Positions 33,476-43,399 of a DNA stretch of 64,000 nucleotides are shown piece after piece (the first letter of the stretch is position 1; each line of letters opens with the position of its first letter). The stretch is taken from assembly GCA_037893245.1 (NCBI GenBank), contig JBAIAA010000509.1:62001-126000 (forward strand), written 5' to 3'. Position numbers and translations under genes: made by a program. The notes under the pieces are model-generated. The model was not told where the DNA came from and ran no database searches. It saw only the letters and a list, made by a program, of their open reading frames with translations. Origin of the DNA: Crossaster papposus (Eukaryota; Echinodermata; Asteroidea; Velatida; Solasteridae).

Positions 33476-34324
33476 CCTGACACCTAGGGAGTAGAGTACA
33501 CTCTGTGCTGTATGTATACATCGATCCACTAGTGTGCAATTTTTTCATTTTTTCATGGAAATCATGCCTCAATCGGTCCCAAACTCGACATGCAGAGACA
33601 CTTGCATGTACCATAGCGCATCGATATTTCGCGCAATGAAAAATACTGCAGAATGCCCTGTTGTTTGGTACGACGAGCTGTGCACGCCTGCGCGGACTTG
33701 CTCTGCCATATTGTTGCATTTATCTCGTTTTTATTTTGACTGTAGAATGCAGATTTAGAAACAAATTACACCAGACGGAATAATGGAAAAGTCCTAATTT
33801 TGGTGAAATATCGATGCGCTATGGTAAGTGAACCTGCATGTCGAGTTTAAGACCGAATGATTTCCATGATTTTTTTATTTTGTTGAATCCGGAGTTTTGG
33901 GCACTGATGGATATGTTGAGCGCATTTTTTAAAAACGCGCATTTTTTAAATTTGCGCGCACAAATTTTAAAAACTGCGGGCGGAGATTTATTTTGTTCAA
34001 GTTTGCGCGCACAAACTTAAATTGCGCGATGCGGTCAACAACCAAGGCAAATACTGACACGAACTACACGGTAGACACGAGTTTTACATCGGCGTCAGCG
34101 CTATCCGCTAGAGGGCGCGGAATCCACGTGTCGCGTCGTTTTCAGCACTCGGCAGCTGAGTATGCGTGGCGGCAACATCATGGCAGTAAAACCAGCAGTA
34201 AATGTTGACGATTTTTGAGAGTTTTGCAGAGGACAACATTTCTCTGACTTAACAACAAGCCTCACACTAGGAAGGGAAAAGGGCGAACATATTGTTGCTT
34301 TCCTGAAGGGGAGGAGACTGCCTA

Positions 34325-34412
34325 GTCTGGTTTCTTCAGGCTTACGAGCTAGCTACAGTGCCTTGGGCGCTTTTGAGGAATCCTCGGTTTCATTGCCGAA
34401 AAAGAAATAATA
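34325..34412 (+). mobile_element. 3' fragment of the tRNA-derived SINE
   Basis: GGTTTCTTCAGGCTTACGAG, CTACAGTGCCTTG, then CGGTTTCATTGCCGAAA and an AATAAT tail match the 3' part of the SINE at 60685-61076, in the opposite orientation. Confidence 0.65.
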
Positions 34413-34959
34413 AAATAATAGTACTAGTACTACAACTACATTCAAGAATTTTGTAAAGCGGAGGGGCTTCCAGGTTTTAAGTTTACCCGCTCTCGATCTT
34501 CACAATGTTCTTTGCACACCTGCAATTAGTGTAGTAATGTCAATGTCATATCGTTTGGATTGACCTTCAAATATCTTCTGTTGTCATATCACCTGAGATT
34601 CTGTGCTTCTACATTTTACTAATTTTGGCTTCAAGTTAGGTCATGTTTGGCTTGACAACTTCGCGTGACATTGAATATCATACTGTTTCGGCTGTCTGGG
34701 AAAATGGCAAGCTTCCCAAGAAAAAAGGCTGCTTGAGAAGCAATCTTAATTTGCATAAGCACCCCCCAACAAACACAAACTACATGTACGCCTATAAGTA
34801 GGCTTAAATTTATTTGTATGTATTTTTATTACACTTTTTCACTGGCAGACGACCAAAAACATAAGGAACAGGCAGTTTAAGATTTGAACAAAAAATATAT
34901 TGATTCCTAAAAATATGAGGATTAATAAAATAAATATTAAGAATATTTAATATTAAGAC

Positions 34960-35085
34960 CCCTACAACATTTATCTTTTCAATTTTACTATAGGGTTGAC
35001 TGAGTTGATTTTGTTTTTTATATTCCCTCCCGATCCCCCAAACCACCCCTAAAATTATCATCAGTCCCTTGGTCGCGCCCAAGCC
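34960..35085. repeat. Dispersed repeat shared with 55895-56230
   Basis: CTTTTCAATTTTACTATAGGG, GATTTTGTTTTTTATATTCC and CCAAACCACCCCTAAAATT match words at 55895-56230 in order. Confidence 0.5.
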
Positions 35086-36019
35086 TGAAATATATTCCTG
35101 CCACCATGTAAAATAGACACACACGTTAGTATTTTTGTAGAACCAAATCCCTGGAGTTTGAAAACGCAAGTCTCAAATGCTCGATCTCCACAAATAATTT
35201 ATATTTTTGAAGACCACATGGACTTTTCATTTAAAATTATCTGAGGGATCACAAACTAATGAGCTCGCGCATAGTAATTCACAGTGAATTGGACTTCGAG
35301 GTGTGCACCCGGTACCCGTACCTTGCCATCTTTTATAGCGCCCCACATGTTCAACAGGCAATAGCCTTTTCATTTTTAACAAACCGCCCCGGTACGGGTA
35401 TGGCTGGCCAAAAGTTACAAACACTAGCAATTTGTTGTTAACAAATTGTGATGCAAAGCAAAATGTTTGATACAAATCTTTCAAAAGGCAAATGCATTCT
35501 GTTATTTATTTAATTGTTCCTAATAATAGATTAAACACTGTTTAAACAAATTCTAGCATTTTGACAAAGTTTTTTTAATTTGTTCTTGTTTTCACTACAT
35601 GTACTACCAGCACTCCTGGTTTTCCATACTTTTGCCAAATCTTTAATTGTATCCCAGCATCCCTTGAGCGCACGGTTTGTCACAAAGAATTTCGAACTTA
35701 CAGTTCGTGTGCAACGCTAGTTTACTCAAGTTTTGAACAAAAATATCACTTTAGACAGAAATTAACAAACAGCAGAACGCTACTTTGGCCTTACCCTTTT
35801 TACCTTCGGAGATAAAATATAATTCTACGGCAAGTAATTCATGGTGGTGGTAAGAATTATGTTTGAATAATAAAGATCGCGCGATTTTCAAAAAATGCGC
35901 GTCAGCTCTTATGCGCAAATTTAAAATTTGTGCGCTCAAACTAAGTTTGCGTGTTTAAAAATTGCGCAACGCGCATTTTTTTAAAAGTGCGCGCCGTCGA
36001 AAAATGCGCTCAACAGATA

Positions 36020-36459
36020 TATGTGACCCGCTCCATCGAATTTAGGAATAAGTCGCAAAATGACTTTTTGAGATATGCACATGGTGAGAAAGGGAATTTT
36101 ATAAGCTTTCTAATGATAGCCATCACAAGTGTGTATCTGTTTAGGTTAACGAGTTATGGTCTGATGAAGATGACAGGTGTATATTTATTTGCCGAATCCA
36201 CATTTCGAGAAAAACGGCTTTGAAATAAATAAAATTTACCAAAATCATACGGACAGCACACACAAATCCTCTTCATTTTTATCTTTATTGATCGTTTTCA
36301 CATACAAGACAATAATGACAATAATCTGTTATAACTACACTTCCTAAAAATACAATGTTCAGAAAATAGACGATTTTCACCCATGCGTTCACTTCAACGG
36401 CCGATTGCGTAAAACGGCCTCAGCGACTTATTCCTGATTACGATGGAGCGGGTCACATA
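36020..36459. mobile_element. TATGTGACCCGC-ended element
   Basis: TATGTGACCCGCTCCATCG with AGGAATAAGTCGC at the left is mirrored by GCGACTTATTCCTGATTACG and CGATGGAGCGGGTCACATA at the right. 440 bp, non-coding; same end style as 19503-21511. Confidence 0.75.
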
Positions 36460-36858
36460 TGGCCTACACCACAGAGTGCACTAGCTTACTCTAGCGGGGC
36501 CATATACTAGGGCTATGACTTATGAGAACTCCATCAGCCACATTCTGGTGCATGTTGTGCTTCAGAAACCCATCAATTGATTGATATAAACCTAAAAGTT
36601 CGGGATTTGCTTCCATTTTATATTTGCTTCTCAGTGATTTGCAATTCAGAGACGAAGACAAAGCAAAGGTTTCGAAAAAAACCTTTGTACAGTAGGTGTA
36701 GGCCTAGCCCAGGTTGGATGACGTCTTCATCGATCATTGCATTATGTAGGGACGTAAGGGCTAACCTGGGCTAGCTTAGGCCTATTTAACTACTCTGTAC
36801 ATATATTTAAAAGTGTTTCCTCAAGCGGCATAATTAATTTTGAGTTATTATTCACCAG

Positions 36859-37072
36859 AATTCCCAAGGAGAAACCACTCCGAATGCAGTGGCTCGTGCG
36901 TATAAGACGCATGGATCCTAAGTCCAGAAATCTGTGGCAGCCGAGATGTAGCTACCTGTGCTCAAATCATTTTGAGCCAGAATGTTTCTTCAGTGGGGAG
37001 AAGAAGAAGATGAAGAAACTGAAGCAAGGGTCTGTGCCGACCTTATTTCCGTTGAACGAAACAACAAGCACG
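36859..37072 (+). CDS. THAP gene, exon 2 (rest of the THAP domain)
   Basis: The acceptor is TTCACCAG. The exon completes Arg27 and continues IPKEKPLRMQWLVRI, with the invariant THAP tryptophan. Then comes RCSYLCSNHFEPECF, with the C-x2-H ligand pair (CSNH), and KLKQGSVPTLFP, the AVPTIF-like end of a THAP domain. The donor GTAGGT at 37073 leaves phase 0. All four zinc ligands and the conserved W and P residues are present, so the finger should fold. Confidence 0.9.
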
Positions 37073-37325
37073 GTAGGTCTAATTCGACATAATGGGGAAT
37101 CCTTGTTTCATGTCTAACATTACAATATTATTTCACCCGCTTTGTCGGGAAGCTACTGTATTCTCTATTCAATTTATATCGTCCCTATTGGGACGATATT
37201 CGCAAGAAGTGCCTTTTGATATATGTTGAGTATATTTAAATAATACTTTTGTAAGTACTTTTGTAAGGCTAGTACTAGTAGTGAGTTAATTAAATTATCG
37301 ACCGATATATATTTTTAAACGTAAG

Positions 37326-37421
37326 GTTTCGGCAAAAAGAAGCACATTAACTTCCATGGCCGCTGCTCTACCACCCAGACTGCCACCCCCGCCGCAGCAA
37401 TTAAAGAAGAATGTCCAGCAA
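37326..37421 (+). CDS. THAP gene, exon 3 (proline-rich linker)
   Basis: Acceptor AACGTAAG, donor GTAAGT at 37422; 96 bp, 32 codons, phase 0 at both ends. It encodes VSAKRSTLTSMAAALPPRLP and then PPPQQLKKNVQQ, a basic and proline-rich linker. The call rests on splice signals and the open frame that joins exon 2 to exon 4 in phase. Confidence 0.65.
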
Positions 37422-37603
37422 GTAAGTAACTCATATACATGTACCTCATGTGCTCATATACCTCACCCAACGCAAATTTTGTTATCGGTATATCTTTGTG
37501 TGTAGAAACCTCGGCGAATGTTTGCATTTTCTCGATACTGAAAATTGGCATTTTCAGAAAAAAAACACTATTTCAAATTTGTTCTGTATTATGTGATTAA
37601 TTA

Positions 37604-37702
37604 GGTAATAACAGTGCGAGGACCCGGTTATTACTGCGTGATAATGACCGGGTTGGGGGATGACCGCTGGTAATGGATCGAGCCGAAGGCACTGTTATTA
37701 CC
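37604..37702. repeat. Inverted repeat in intron 3
   Basis: GGTAATAACAGTGC and GCACTGTTATTACC enclose about 70 bp with smaller inner pairs (CCGGTTATTAC, GATAATGACCGG). It resembles in words the hairpin at 63587. Confidence 0.55.
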
Positions 37703-37989
37703 GTTTATAAATACCTTTTTAACGAGAAAAATAGTGAAAATGCTCAAAATTTCGTGACTTTCCTTTCGGCAAAATTTCCAGCTTTTTGTGTTCATGTTTA
37801 GGGGCCATGTTTTAGCTTATGCATGGTACCCTGTCTTTTCAATATGTGTTGTTATTATAACCCATACTTTGAGACCAGACTAGCTAACCACTGATGCCCA
37901 CCGTGCATAGCAACGCGCTAGCGTTAACAGACGACACGCGCATTTTGAAAAATGCAGCGCGTATAGATACAAACGTGCTCGCGTACAAA

Positions 37990-38176
37990 TATAGCGCGCA
38001 GTATCAAGATTTGACGCGTCCTTGTTACAAGTTACCGTAGAACTGTTGCATTCGGCCAATCATTGGCTTACATGATGCTTACATGTATAGCGCGCAGTAT
38101 CAAGATTTGACGCGTCCTTGTTACAAGTTACCGTAGAACTGTTGCATTCGGCCAATCATTGGCTTACATGATGCTT
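37990..38176 (+). repeat. Perfect 96-bp tandem duplication in intron 3
   Basis: The stretch from TATAGCGCGCAGTATCAAG to CATGATGCTT is repeated with no mismatch at a period of 96 bp (37990 and 38086). A recent duplication, or an assembly artefact. Confidence 0.9.
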
Positions 38177-38369
38177 GATTAATGCTGGTTCAGGGAACAT
38201 TTATTCGCTTCTTCTTGAAAGCCTGGTTATTACTATCGAGTCTCGACCAAGCTAGCAACTCTCCTACATGTAGGTATTTATTAAATATAACTAACCTTCA
38301 TTCAAAAAATATGTACAATATTGGTCCAAAAGGTAATGTGAAACTAACCACTTTTTCCATTATATGAAG

Positions 38370-38577
38370 GAACACGACTACACCGAAACTGTGGATAATA
38401 TGGTGAAGGCAATCAATCACCTAAAGAGCAAACTGAAAGCCACGAAACAAGACTTGCGTGCCACGAAAAACCGACTGAGGAGACGAGAGAAATCCCTCGC
38501 ATCTGTGACTAAAGAGTTGGTGAAAATTAAGCTTATCAACGAAGAGCAGAAGAGGACTATGATAGAAAACCTTTCCA
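38370..38577 (+). CDS. THAP gene, exon 4 (coiled coil)
   Basis: Acceptor TATATGAAG, donor GTAAGT at 38578; 208 bp, entering in phase 0 and leaving in phase 1. It encodes EHDYTETVDNMVKAINHLKS followed by basic heptads KLKATKQDLRATKNRLRRR and EKSLASVTKELVKIKLINEE. A coiled coil after the finger is usual in THAP9-type proteins, where it serves multimerisation. A TTAA MITE lies 11 bp past the donor. Confidence 0.82.
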
Positions 38578-38588
38578 GTAAGTTTAAA

Positions 38589-38974
38589 TTAAAGCTAGGA
38601 TACACCATTGGTAATTGCTTGAATTATCATGAATGAGTAGATTTGGGGGTTGTATCTTATAGTAAATATCGTTTAACTGACCTGTCTAAAGTTTTACAAT
38701 CATGGATGCAGAGAAAAGCACGAAAAACAGTGATTGTTTTCAACCGGCGTCGAGCAGTTATTATTATGTTATTTTTGTTTTTTTGCGGTCGCCGTCCGGC
38801 AATTGCTAATTTTTCTTTATAAAATTAAATTTTTCGAAATAAATAGAGAATATCTAGCGCAATTATTTTGCTAGTTGCCTAGAATCATTGTTTACTTTCA
38901 AATAAGTAAGATATTTTGTAATAATTCGGTAGTCAATATTTTCGATATCTGCAAATGGTGTATCCTACCTTTAA
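38589..38974. mobile_element. TTAA MITE family (AGGTAGTATACACC), copy 6
   Basis: TTAA-AGCTAGGATACACCATTGG at the left and AATGGTGTATCCTACCT-TTAA at the right, with the family interior (TTTAACTGACCTGTCTAAAG, GCCGTCCGGCAATTG). It lies in intron 4 of the THAP gene immediately after the donor. Confidence 0.8.
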
Positions 38975-39248
38975 GGCATTTATTGATAATAATGATATTT
39001 TAAGTGGAAATCATCTGGACTGTTTTAAAGCTTACCCCGGTACATTAATATGGGTAATATATACCGGTAATCTTTGAAAATCTTATAACGGTGTCCCAAA
39101 AATGATGCAAGTGAAATGCGCCATTTTACTCTTAACATTTTCAGCATTTGCTATGAGCTTCATGATAACTAAATTAGTATTCGAATGCCGTTTGTTTTAC
39201 CCTATTTGCCGTTGTCAATATTGAGGGTTTTTCTTTTTTTTGTTAAAG

Positions 39249-39405
39249 AACTCCAGCTAGACATGTGTGGCACAACCGATCCACGCCGAGAAAAATTCTC
39301 TGATGAAGTGCGTGAATTTGCGACCACATTATATAATAACTCACCGAAGGCATACGAGTTCGTCCGCAAGCACTACCAGCTTCCTCATCCGAGAACCTTA
39401 AGAAG
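39249..39405 (+). CDS. THAP gene, exon 5
   Basis: Acceptor TTTTGTTAAAG after a long T tract, donor GTGAGA at 39406. It enters in phase 1 and leaves in phase 2. It encodes LQLDMCGTTDPRREKFSDEV, then REFATTLYNNSPKAYEFVRK and HYQLPHPRTLRR. The S-x-x-AYE-x-VR and LPHP-x-T-x-RRW pattern, completed by exon 6, is characteristic of THAP9/P-element transposases just before the catalytic domain. Confidence 0.85.
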
Positions 39406-39777
39406 GTGAGAATTTATAGTTTAACTTGTTTGAGTGTCCCTTTTCAAGGAAACGACATTTGTATTGCGCACTTTTCATGATTTTAATTAATACATCGTAT
39501 ACGCTACATTATTACAACAGAACTTAATTTTGCTAAAAGATGAATCTTGTTTGAATGCGTAATCCCCAACTCTCGAAAACCAGGATTTATTTACCTTTCT
39601 GTTAGCTTGTGTGATCATTTTTGGATTTAACTTTTAAAAAAATGGTACAAAGTTATGCCACTCGGACACGGAAACTATGTGGGCGGATATGTAGCGGGTG
39701 ATAAAAAGTGACCCGAAAACTGTCGCATTACCTTTAATTAACAGTAATCTTAGTAATTTTTGTTGTTCTACAAACAG

Positions 39778-39854
39778 ATGGTTTTCGGGAATCAACACGC
39801 AGCCTGGTTTTTCCCAGCAAGTGTTCGATACATTGGTCTCCAAAGCTCAGGAAG
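39778..39854 (+). CDS. THAP gene, exon 6
   Basis: The acceptor TTCTACAAACAG completes Arg. The exon reads WFSGINTQPGFSQQVFDTLV and SKAQE to the donor GTGACA at 39855, phase 1. RRWFSGINTQPGF is the family block RRWYSS.x..PGF. The next exon should start the RNase H-like domain. It is not visible before the antisense pseudogene begins at about 39937, nor later in the window. Confidence 0.8.
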
Positions 39855-39936
39855 GTGACAATAATTAAACATTTTGTAACATTATGATTGACAGTTTGAG
39901 CATCGGGAAGTTCATTGAGTGGGGCAAAACGTCTCA

Positions 39937-41750
39937 GAAAATAATTTTTGCAAGAAGTTCTGCCTTTATGACCTCAAGTCTCTCACTAGTACTCACGTCT
40001 TGGTACTCTTGATTGTGACCATCAACTGTTTGAATATTTTCATCTTTATCACCACCTACAGAAAGAGCGGAAGCTAATTCTTCCATTCCCTCCTCGAAAG
40101 CCTCCATCACAGCATCTGTGTCTTCATTTGCCATTTGGGAAAGGCAAAGTGAACTTGAAGAGCCAGCAGGTAGGTTAAACCTGAAAGTTCTGATATTTTT
40201 TAGGATGCTTTGTAGTGCCATCACCATGGATGCAGTTCCCAAGAGCATCTTCTGGCTGCTTGCTGAGCATGGCTTTGGCTACCTCAAAGTCAGCGAGATG
40301 TCTTGCTTCCAAAAGAAATCGTCCCATAAGAAGGCAGTCTGTCGACTACCTTTCCCGCCTTTTTCTTCAACACGACTCTAATGACTTCATTTGTCTTGCC
40401 AATGGACACATTCATTGGCATTACAGTCTCTCTGACCGCATCCGAATATTGCCCATCTTTTATGGTCATGATCTTTTCTTGCTCGATCAGAGCCAGCAAG
40501 CTTTCAAGTTCAGTATTCTTCTGCTGAAGGAATGCTATCTTTCCACTGCCGTCAAATCTTCATCACTTCCTTCGCACTGAAACTTTCTGACTTTGTTTTG
40601 AAAGTAGACCTTTTGTTTCCTTAATTCTTCTTTTGCTGTCTTTACAAATTCTGTTTTGTTGCTCCAGCTCCATCAGCTGTTGTTGTGATTCAAGGAGTTT
40701 TGCTTTCAAATCTTCCAGCTCTTCACTTAGTGATGAAATTGTTTAGGTCATTGCAGTGTTGTTCTTCTTCAGGATGGCAATGTTTTCTTAATCTCGTTTT
40801 ATCTTTCGATTAGTTTTCCGCACATTGAATTTTTTTCTTGCAGCGGACAACTTGTTTTCGAGCACCTCAGGTTTGGACTGTTGCTCAAAATACATGGTTC
40901 TGTAAGACTCCATGTCATCTTTCATAGGGTTGAAGGTTGTGTTTATATTCTCCAGCTCATCCATTGCCTGCTTGTACTTCTCTGAAAAGTTTCTTTCTGC
41001 TTCTTTCTTTAAATCTTCTTTCTCCTTCCTTTCTTTCTCCTTCCTTTCTTTCTCAACCTGTTTGAAGACATCTGGTTTTCTGTGCTACAGCATCACTTAA
41101 AACCTGCTCATGTGAGTTTTTCAATGTGCTGAGCCTCTTTGTCATTTTCTTCTTTAAAGGGATCGTATACGTTTAGTAATTGGAACCCATTGTTTGTTTC
41201 AATCCTTTATAGTTATAGATATATACCATAAAACTAACCTGTAAAAATTTCATTCCGAAAGGTGGTAACGATTTTGAGATATTGCCGAAAATCTGGAGCG
41301 GTTATGTCCACGCGGGAAGATTAATCTGCATTGGAATACACAGTCTGATAAACGTCACTGCAGTAACGCTTATCAGATTCAAATTTTTAGGGATAAAAAG
41401 TGATATCTTTTTCCATAACCGCAGTACTTCGAAGTGAAAAGTTTCTAAAAAAGCATTATACTATCCAAAGCTGCTGTACTTCTTACCAAGTAAGTTTTTA
41501 TTGCCATTCATTTTTGGAGTAATTACCAAACGTCTACGATCCCTTTAACAGCCTTTACCTGTGCTAAATCGTGTCTCAGCTTTCTCTTTCTTGGTGTATC
41601 AGGACCTTTTGTTGCCCGTTCCTGATTCATCTGAAAAGCACCCTCTCTCAATAATTGTAGCTGAACATCTCTGCTTTTCTGGGTCTTACAAATCTTCCTG
41701 TCTTTCTCTATCAATTGCTTGACAAAACCCTGAATATTTTGGGGTTATTG
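39937..41750 (-). pseudogene. Frameshifted coiled-coil, transposon-related pseudogene
   Basis: Minus-strand fragments in several frames join into one protein. The N-terminal part is a long basic-acidic coiled coil (41714-41523, then about 41100-40600, with QVEKERKEKERKEKEDL). Next is a conserved block (40499-40290) with YSDAVRETVMPMNVSIGKTN and KKAGKVVDRLPSYG. In a shifted frame EARHLADFEVAKAMLSK and NCIHGDGTTK follow, then an acidic tail (40140-39937, EAFEEGMEELASALSVG). At least three frameshifts and several stops break it. The NVS...RLPSYG...GDGT pattern recalls a multicopy family in marine invertebrates that I believe is transposon-derived, but I cannot name the superfamily. It lies antisense directly after THAP exon 6. 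Confidence 0.7.
41154..41548. mobile_element. TTAA-flanked MITE (AGGGATCGTA ends) inside the pseudogene
   Basis: TTAA-AGGGATCGTATACGTTTAG at the left and CAAACGTCTACGATCCCT-TTAA at the right. Removing it with one TTAA restores an open minus-strand frame (AQVKAVKEENDKEAQHIEKL), which shows that the TTAA was duplicated. 395 bp, non-coding; a different family from the AGGTAGTATACACC elements. Confidence 0.85.
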
Positions 41751-42648
41751 TCTGAGCATTGCGATAGTTTCAGCAGGAATTCTGCAAACCTTATAGCAGA
41801 GAATAACTGACTCTTTACCAGATATCTTTTCACGAACGTTTTCTTAATTTGTCGACGCCTATTTTTATTCACCCTGATTAAGGTTTTAATATCTTAAAAA
41901 AATTAATAAATCTAATATTTTTTCTATAATTCTTGAGAACGAGATATATCTATTATAATTAGTTCTTATAAATAACCTATAAGAAAACTTGTATTGCGCT
42001 GATACTGGACTACTCGCGCCTAACTTGTTGTTATTAATACGCGCGCGCGCATATGAAACGCTTATTGCTGGAACGATGATTTAAATTCCTGCGTCACGTT
42101 CACACTTCGCTCTCAGCTACCATCGATGCTACACTTCTGTCTTATACTGCTACAAACACTAAAACGCAAATTTACCGACTGCCTCTTTTGATTGTACACG
42201 ACCGTCTCACTGGTTTCGGGGTGAGTTTCGATCTGAATAAGTTTTGTTACTATACTTATATACTGCTAAAAAGATAAACTGAACTATTACTGGTTACTTT
42301 TTTATAAAAATAACTTGTAAATTACCTTTGATCCGATTCGATAAACCTATTACATTATTGTATAAATTATCTGATTTTATAACTCATAAACCAATAAATA
42401 GTTCCTATAGACTATCGATCGCTTGTGATCCCCTTTTCTGATACACCACTCTTCGCTACGCCACGAATTTTTTTATAACCGAACCTTCAGTTCCTTGTTG
42501 CTCTACAAGCCCAGGTGAAGTGATACTGTTACCAGGCTTTTCAACTTCTACACCTCTCCCTTAACATATAGCAAGAATTTTGCAAGGTAATTGTACATTT
42601 ACACTTGTTTTTTCTCTGACTCTCTAACACCACGTGAAAGTTCTTATG
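41751..42648. other. Non-coding, pyrimidine-rich top strand begins
   Basis: No exon can be supported. A short (CG)n tract, ACGCGCGCGCGCAT, lies near 42040. From here to about 50.4 kb (outside the transposon) the + strand is notably C/T-rich. Confidence 0.3.
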
Positions 42649-42713
42649 GGGTAGGTCGTCAGTGCAGTCTCGAGACGAAACCTACCCATGGTCTGAGTGA
42701 ACTGCACCTGACG
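42649..42713 (+). ncRNA. Possible pseudoknotted RNA motif
   Basis: GGGTAGGT (42649-42656) is complementary to ACCTACCC (42680-42687). CGTCAGTGCAG (42657-42667) is complementary to CTGCACCTGACG (42702-42713) with one bulge. The small palindrome GTCTCGAGAC lies between. The two helices interleave, so together they make a pseudoknot with the strand order of HDV-like ribozymes (P1, P2, P3, P1', P2'). However, only 14 nt separate P1' from P2', leaving no room for a normal P4, and no clear catalytic-C motif is seen. Function unknown. Confidence 0.35.
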
Positions 42714-42971
42714 AGTTCTCTCTTTTTTAGACATTTTTGTTCTGGTCTCCTGTTGTAATTTACTAAAATAGACTGGTAAGAACTTTTACACGCCGGCATC
42801 TTTTTTTTATCTATACTAACCTGAACTCTGTAAATATTCCGTTACCTTTAATCAGTTTGTTTCTTTACTATCCTGATAAATACCACGCGCTGCGTCCTTA
42901 TGGCCCATTATACCTGTTTCTCTATATTCCAACGTTCCCTCCATTTCTCTATAAAAAATTAAATCCTGCAG

Positions 42972-43361
42972 ATGCCTTTTTCTAACGCTTCAAGGACCAT
43001 CAACAAGATGGCAGCTTGTAATAGCATGAACTCTTGGATGTTGACCTACAGAAAATCCTGCTCCACTCCGTTCGGCAAATATATCTACCAAGTCCACAAA
43101 GATTGCTTACTTCTCGTCAAATATGTACCCATCCTTCACAAATTGGAATGTAGTTTTAATTCAGTGATTTATGTTAAAGATAATGTTATCCAACCTATCC
43201 CATTTAACAACGCCGCCGATGAAATCCAAAACCTTAAATATCAGTCTTCACACAAATCTAGATACTTGGTCAACATCACAGCTACAAACTACCCCAAACT
43301 GAAGGAGCTTTTCTGTACAAGCCGGGCTTTACATTCCAAGGTCACTGCCTTTTATTCTTAA
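42972..43361 (+). CDS. Hypothetical ORF, 129 codons
   Basis: ATG at 42972 follows CCTGCAG and a pyrimidine tract that resembles a splice acceptor. The protein starts MPFSNASRTINKMAACNSMN and contains FGKYIYQVHKDCLLLVKYVP and SHKSRYLVNITATNYPKLKE. No signal peptide, membrane segment or known motif is visible, and I do not recognise it. The composition is protein-like and the ORF is long for this AT-rich region, so it may be a real exon or a mobile-element ORF. A pseudoknot-like motif lies 260 bp upstream. Confidence 0.4.
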   Translation: MPFSNASRTINKMAACNSMNSWMLTYRKSCSTPFGKYIYQVHKDCLLLVKYVPILHKLECSFNSVIYVKDNVIQPIPFNNAADEIQNLKYQSSHKSRYLVNITATNYPKLKELFCTSRALHSKVTAFYS

Positions 43362-43399
43362 GTCCCCTCTGCGTGGTTTTTGAAATTAATTCCTACTGA

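Larger units (their letters stand above)
33915..36013. mobile_element. Inverted-repeat element with GTTGAGCGCATTTTT ends, 2.1 kb
   Basis: GTTGAGCGCATTTTTTAAAA at 33915 is mirrored by AAAAATGCGCTCAAC at 36013. Both ends continue with repeated GCGCGCA/TGCGCGC plus A/T blocks (ACGCGCATTTTTT, TTTGCGCGCACAAA). The termini therefore have a foldback-like, internally repetitive design. The interior has no recognisable protein. Confidence 0.6.
33107..36858 (+). other. Intron 1 of the THAP gene, filled with repeats
   Basis: This 3.75-kb intron starts GTAAGT and ends TTCACCAG. It holds a MITE end, a minisatellite, an inverted-repeat element, a SINE fragment and a TATGTGACC element, each listed separately. 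Confidence 0.75.

Noticed and set aside
33351..33719. 122-codon ORF with LTDSP repeats
   Set aside because: Translation of a 14-16 bp minisatellite.
34810..35169. 119-codon minus-strand ORF
   Set aside because: Overlaps a dispersed repeat also found at 55895-56230, and its composition is that of AT-rich non-coding DNA.
42649..42715. Hammerhead ribozyme (CGAAAC and CTGACGAG words present)
   Set aside because: The words occur in an order that would need the opening at stem II, and stems I and II cannot be built properly. CTGACG is better explained as part of the long helix.
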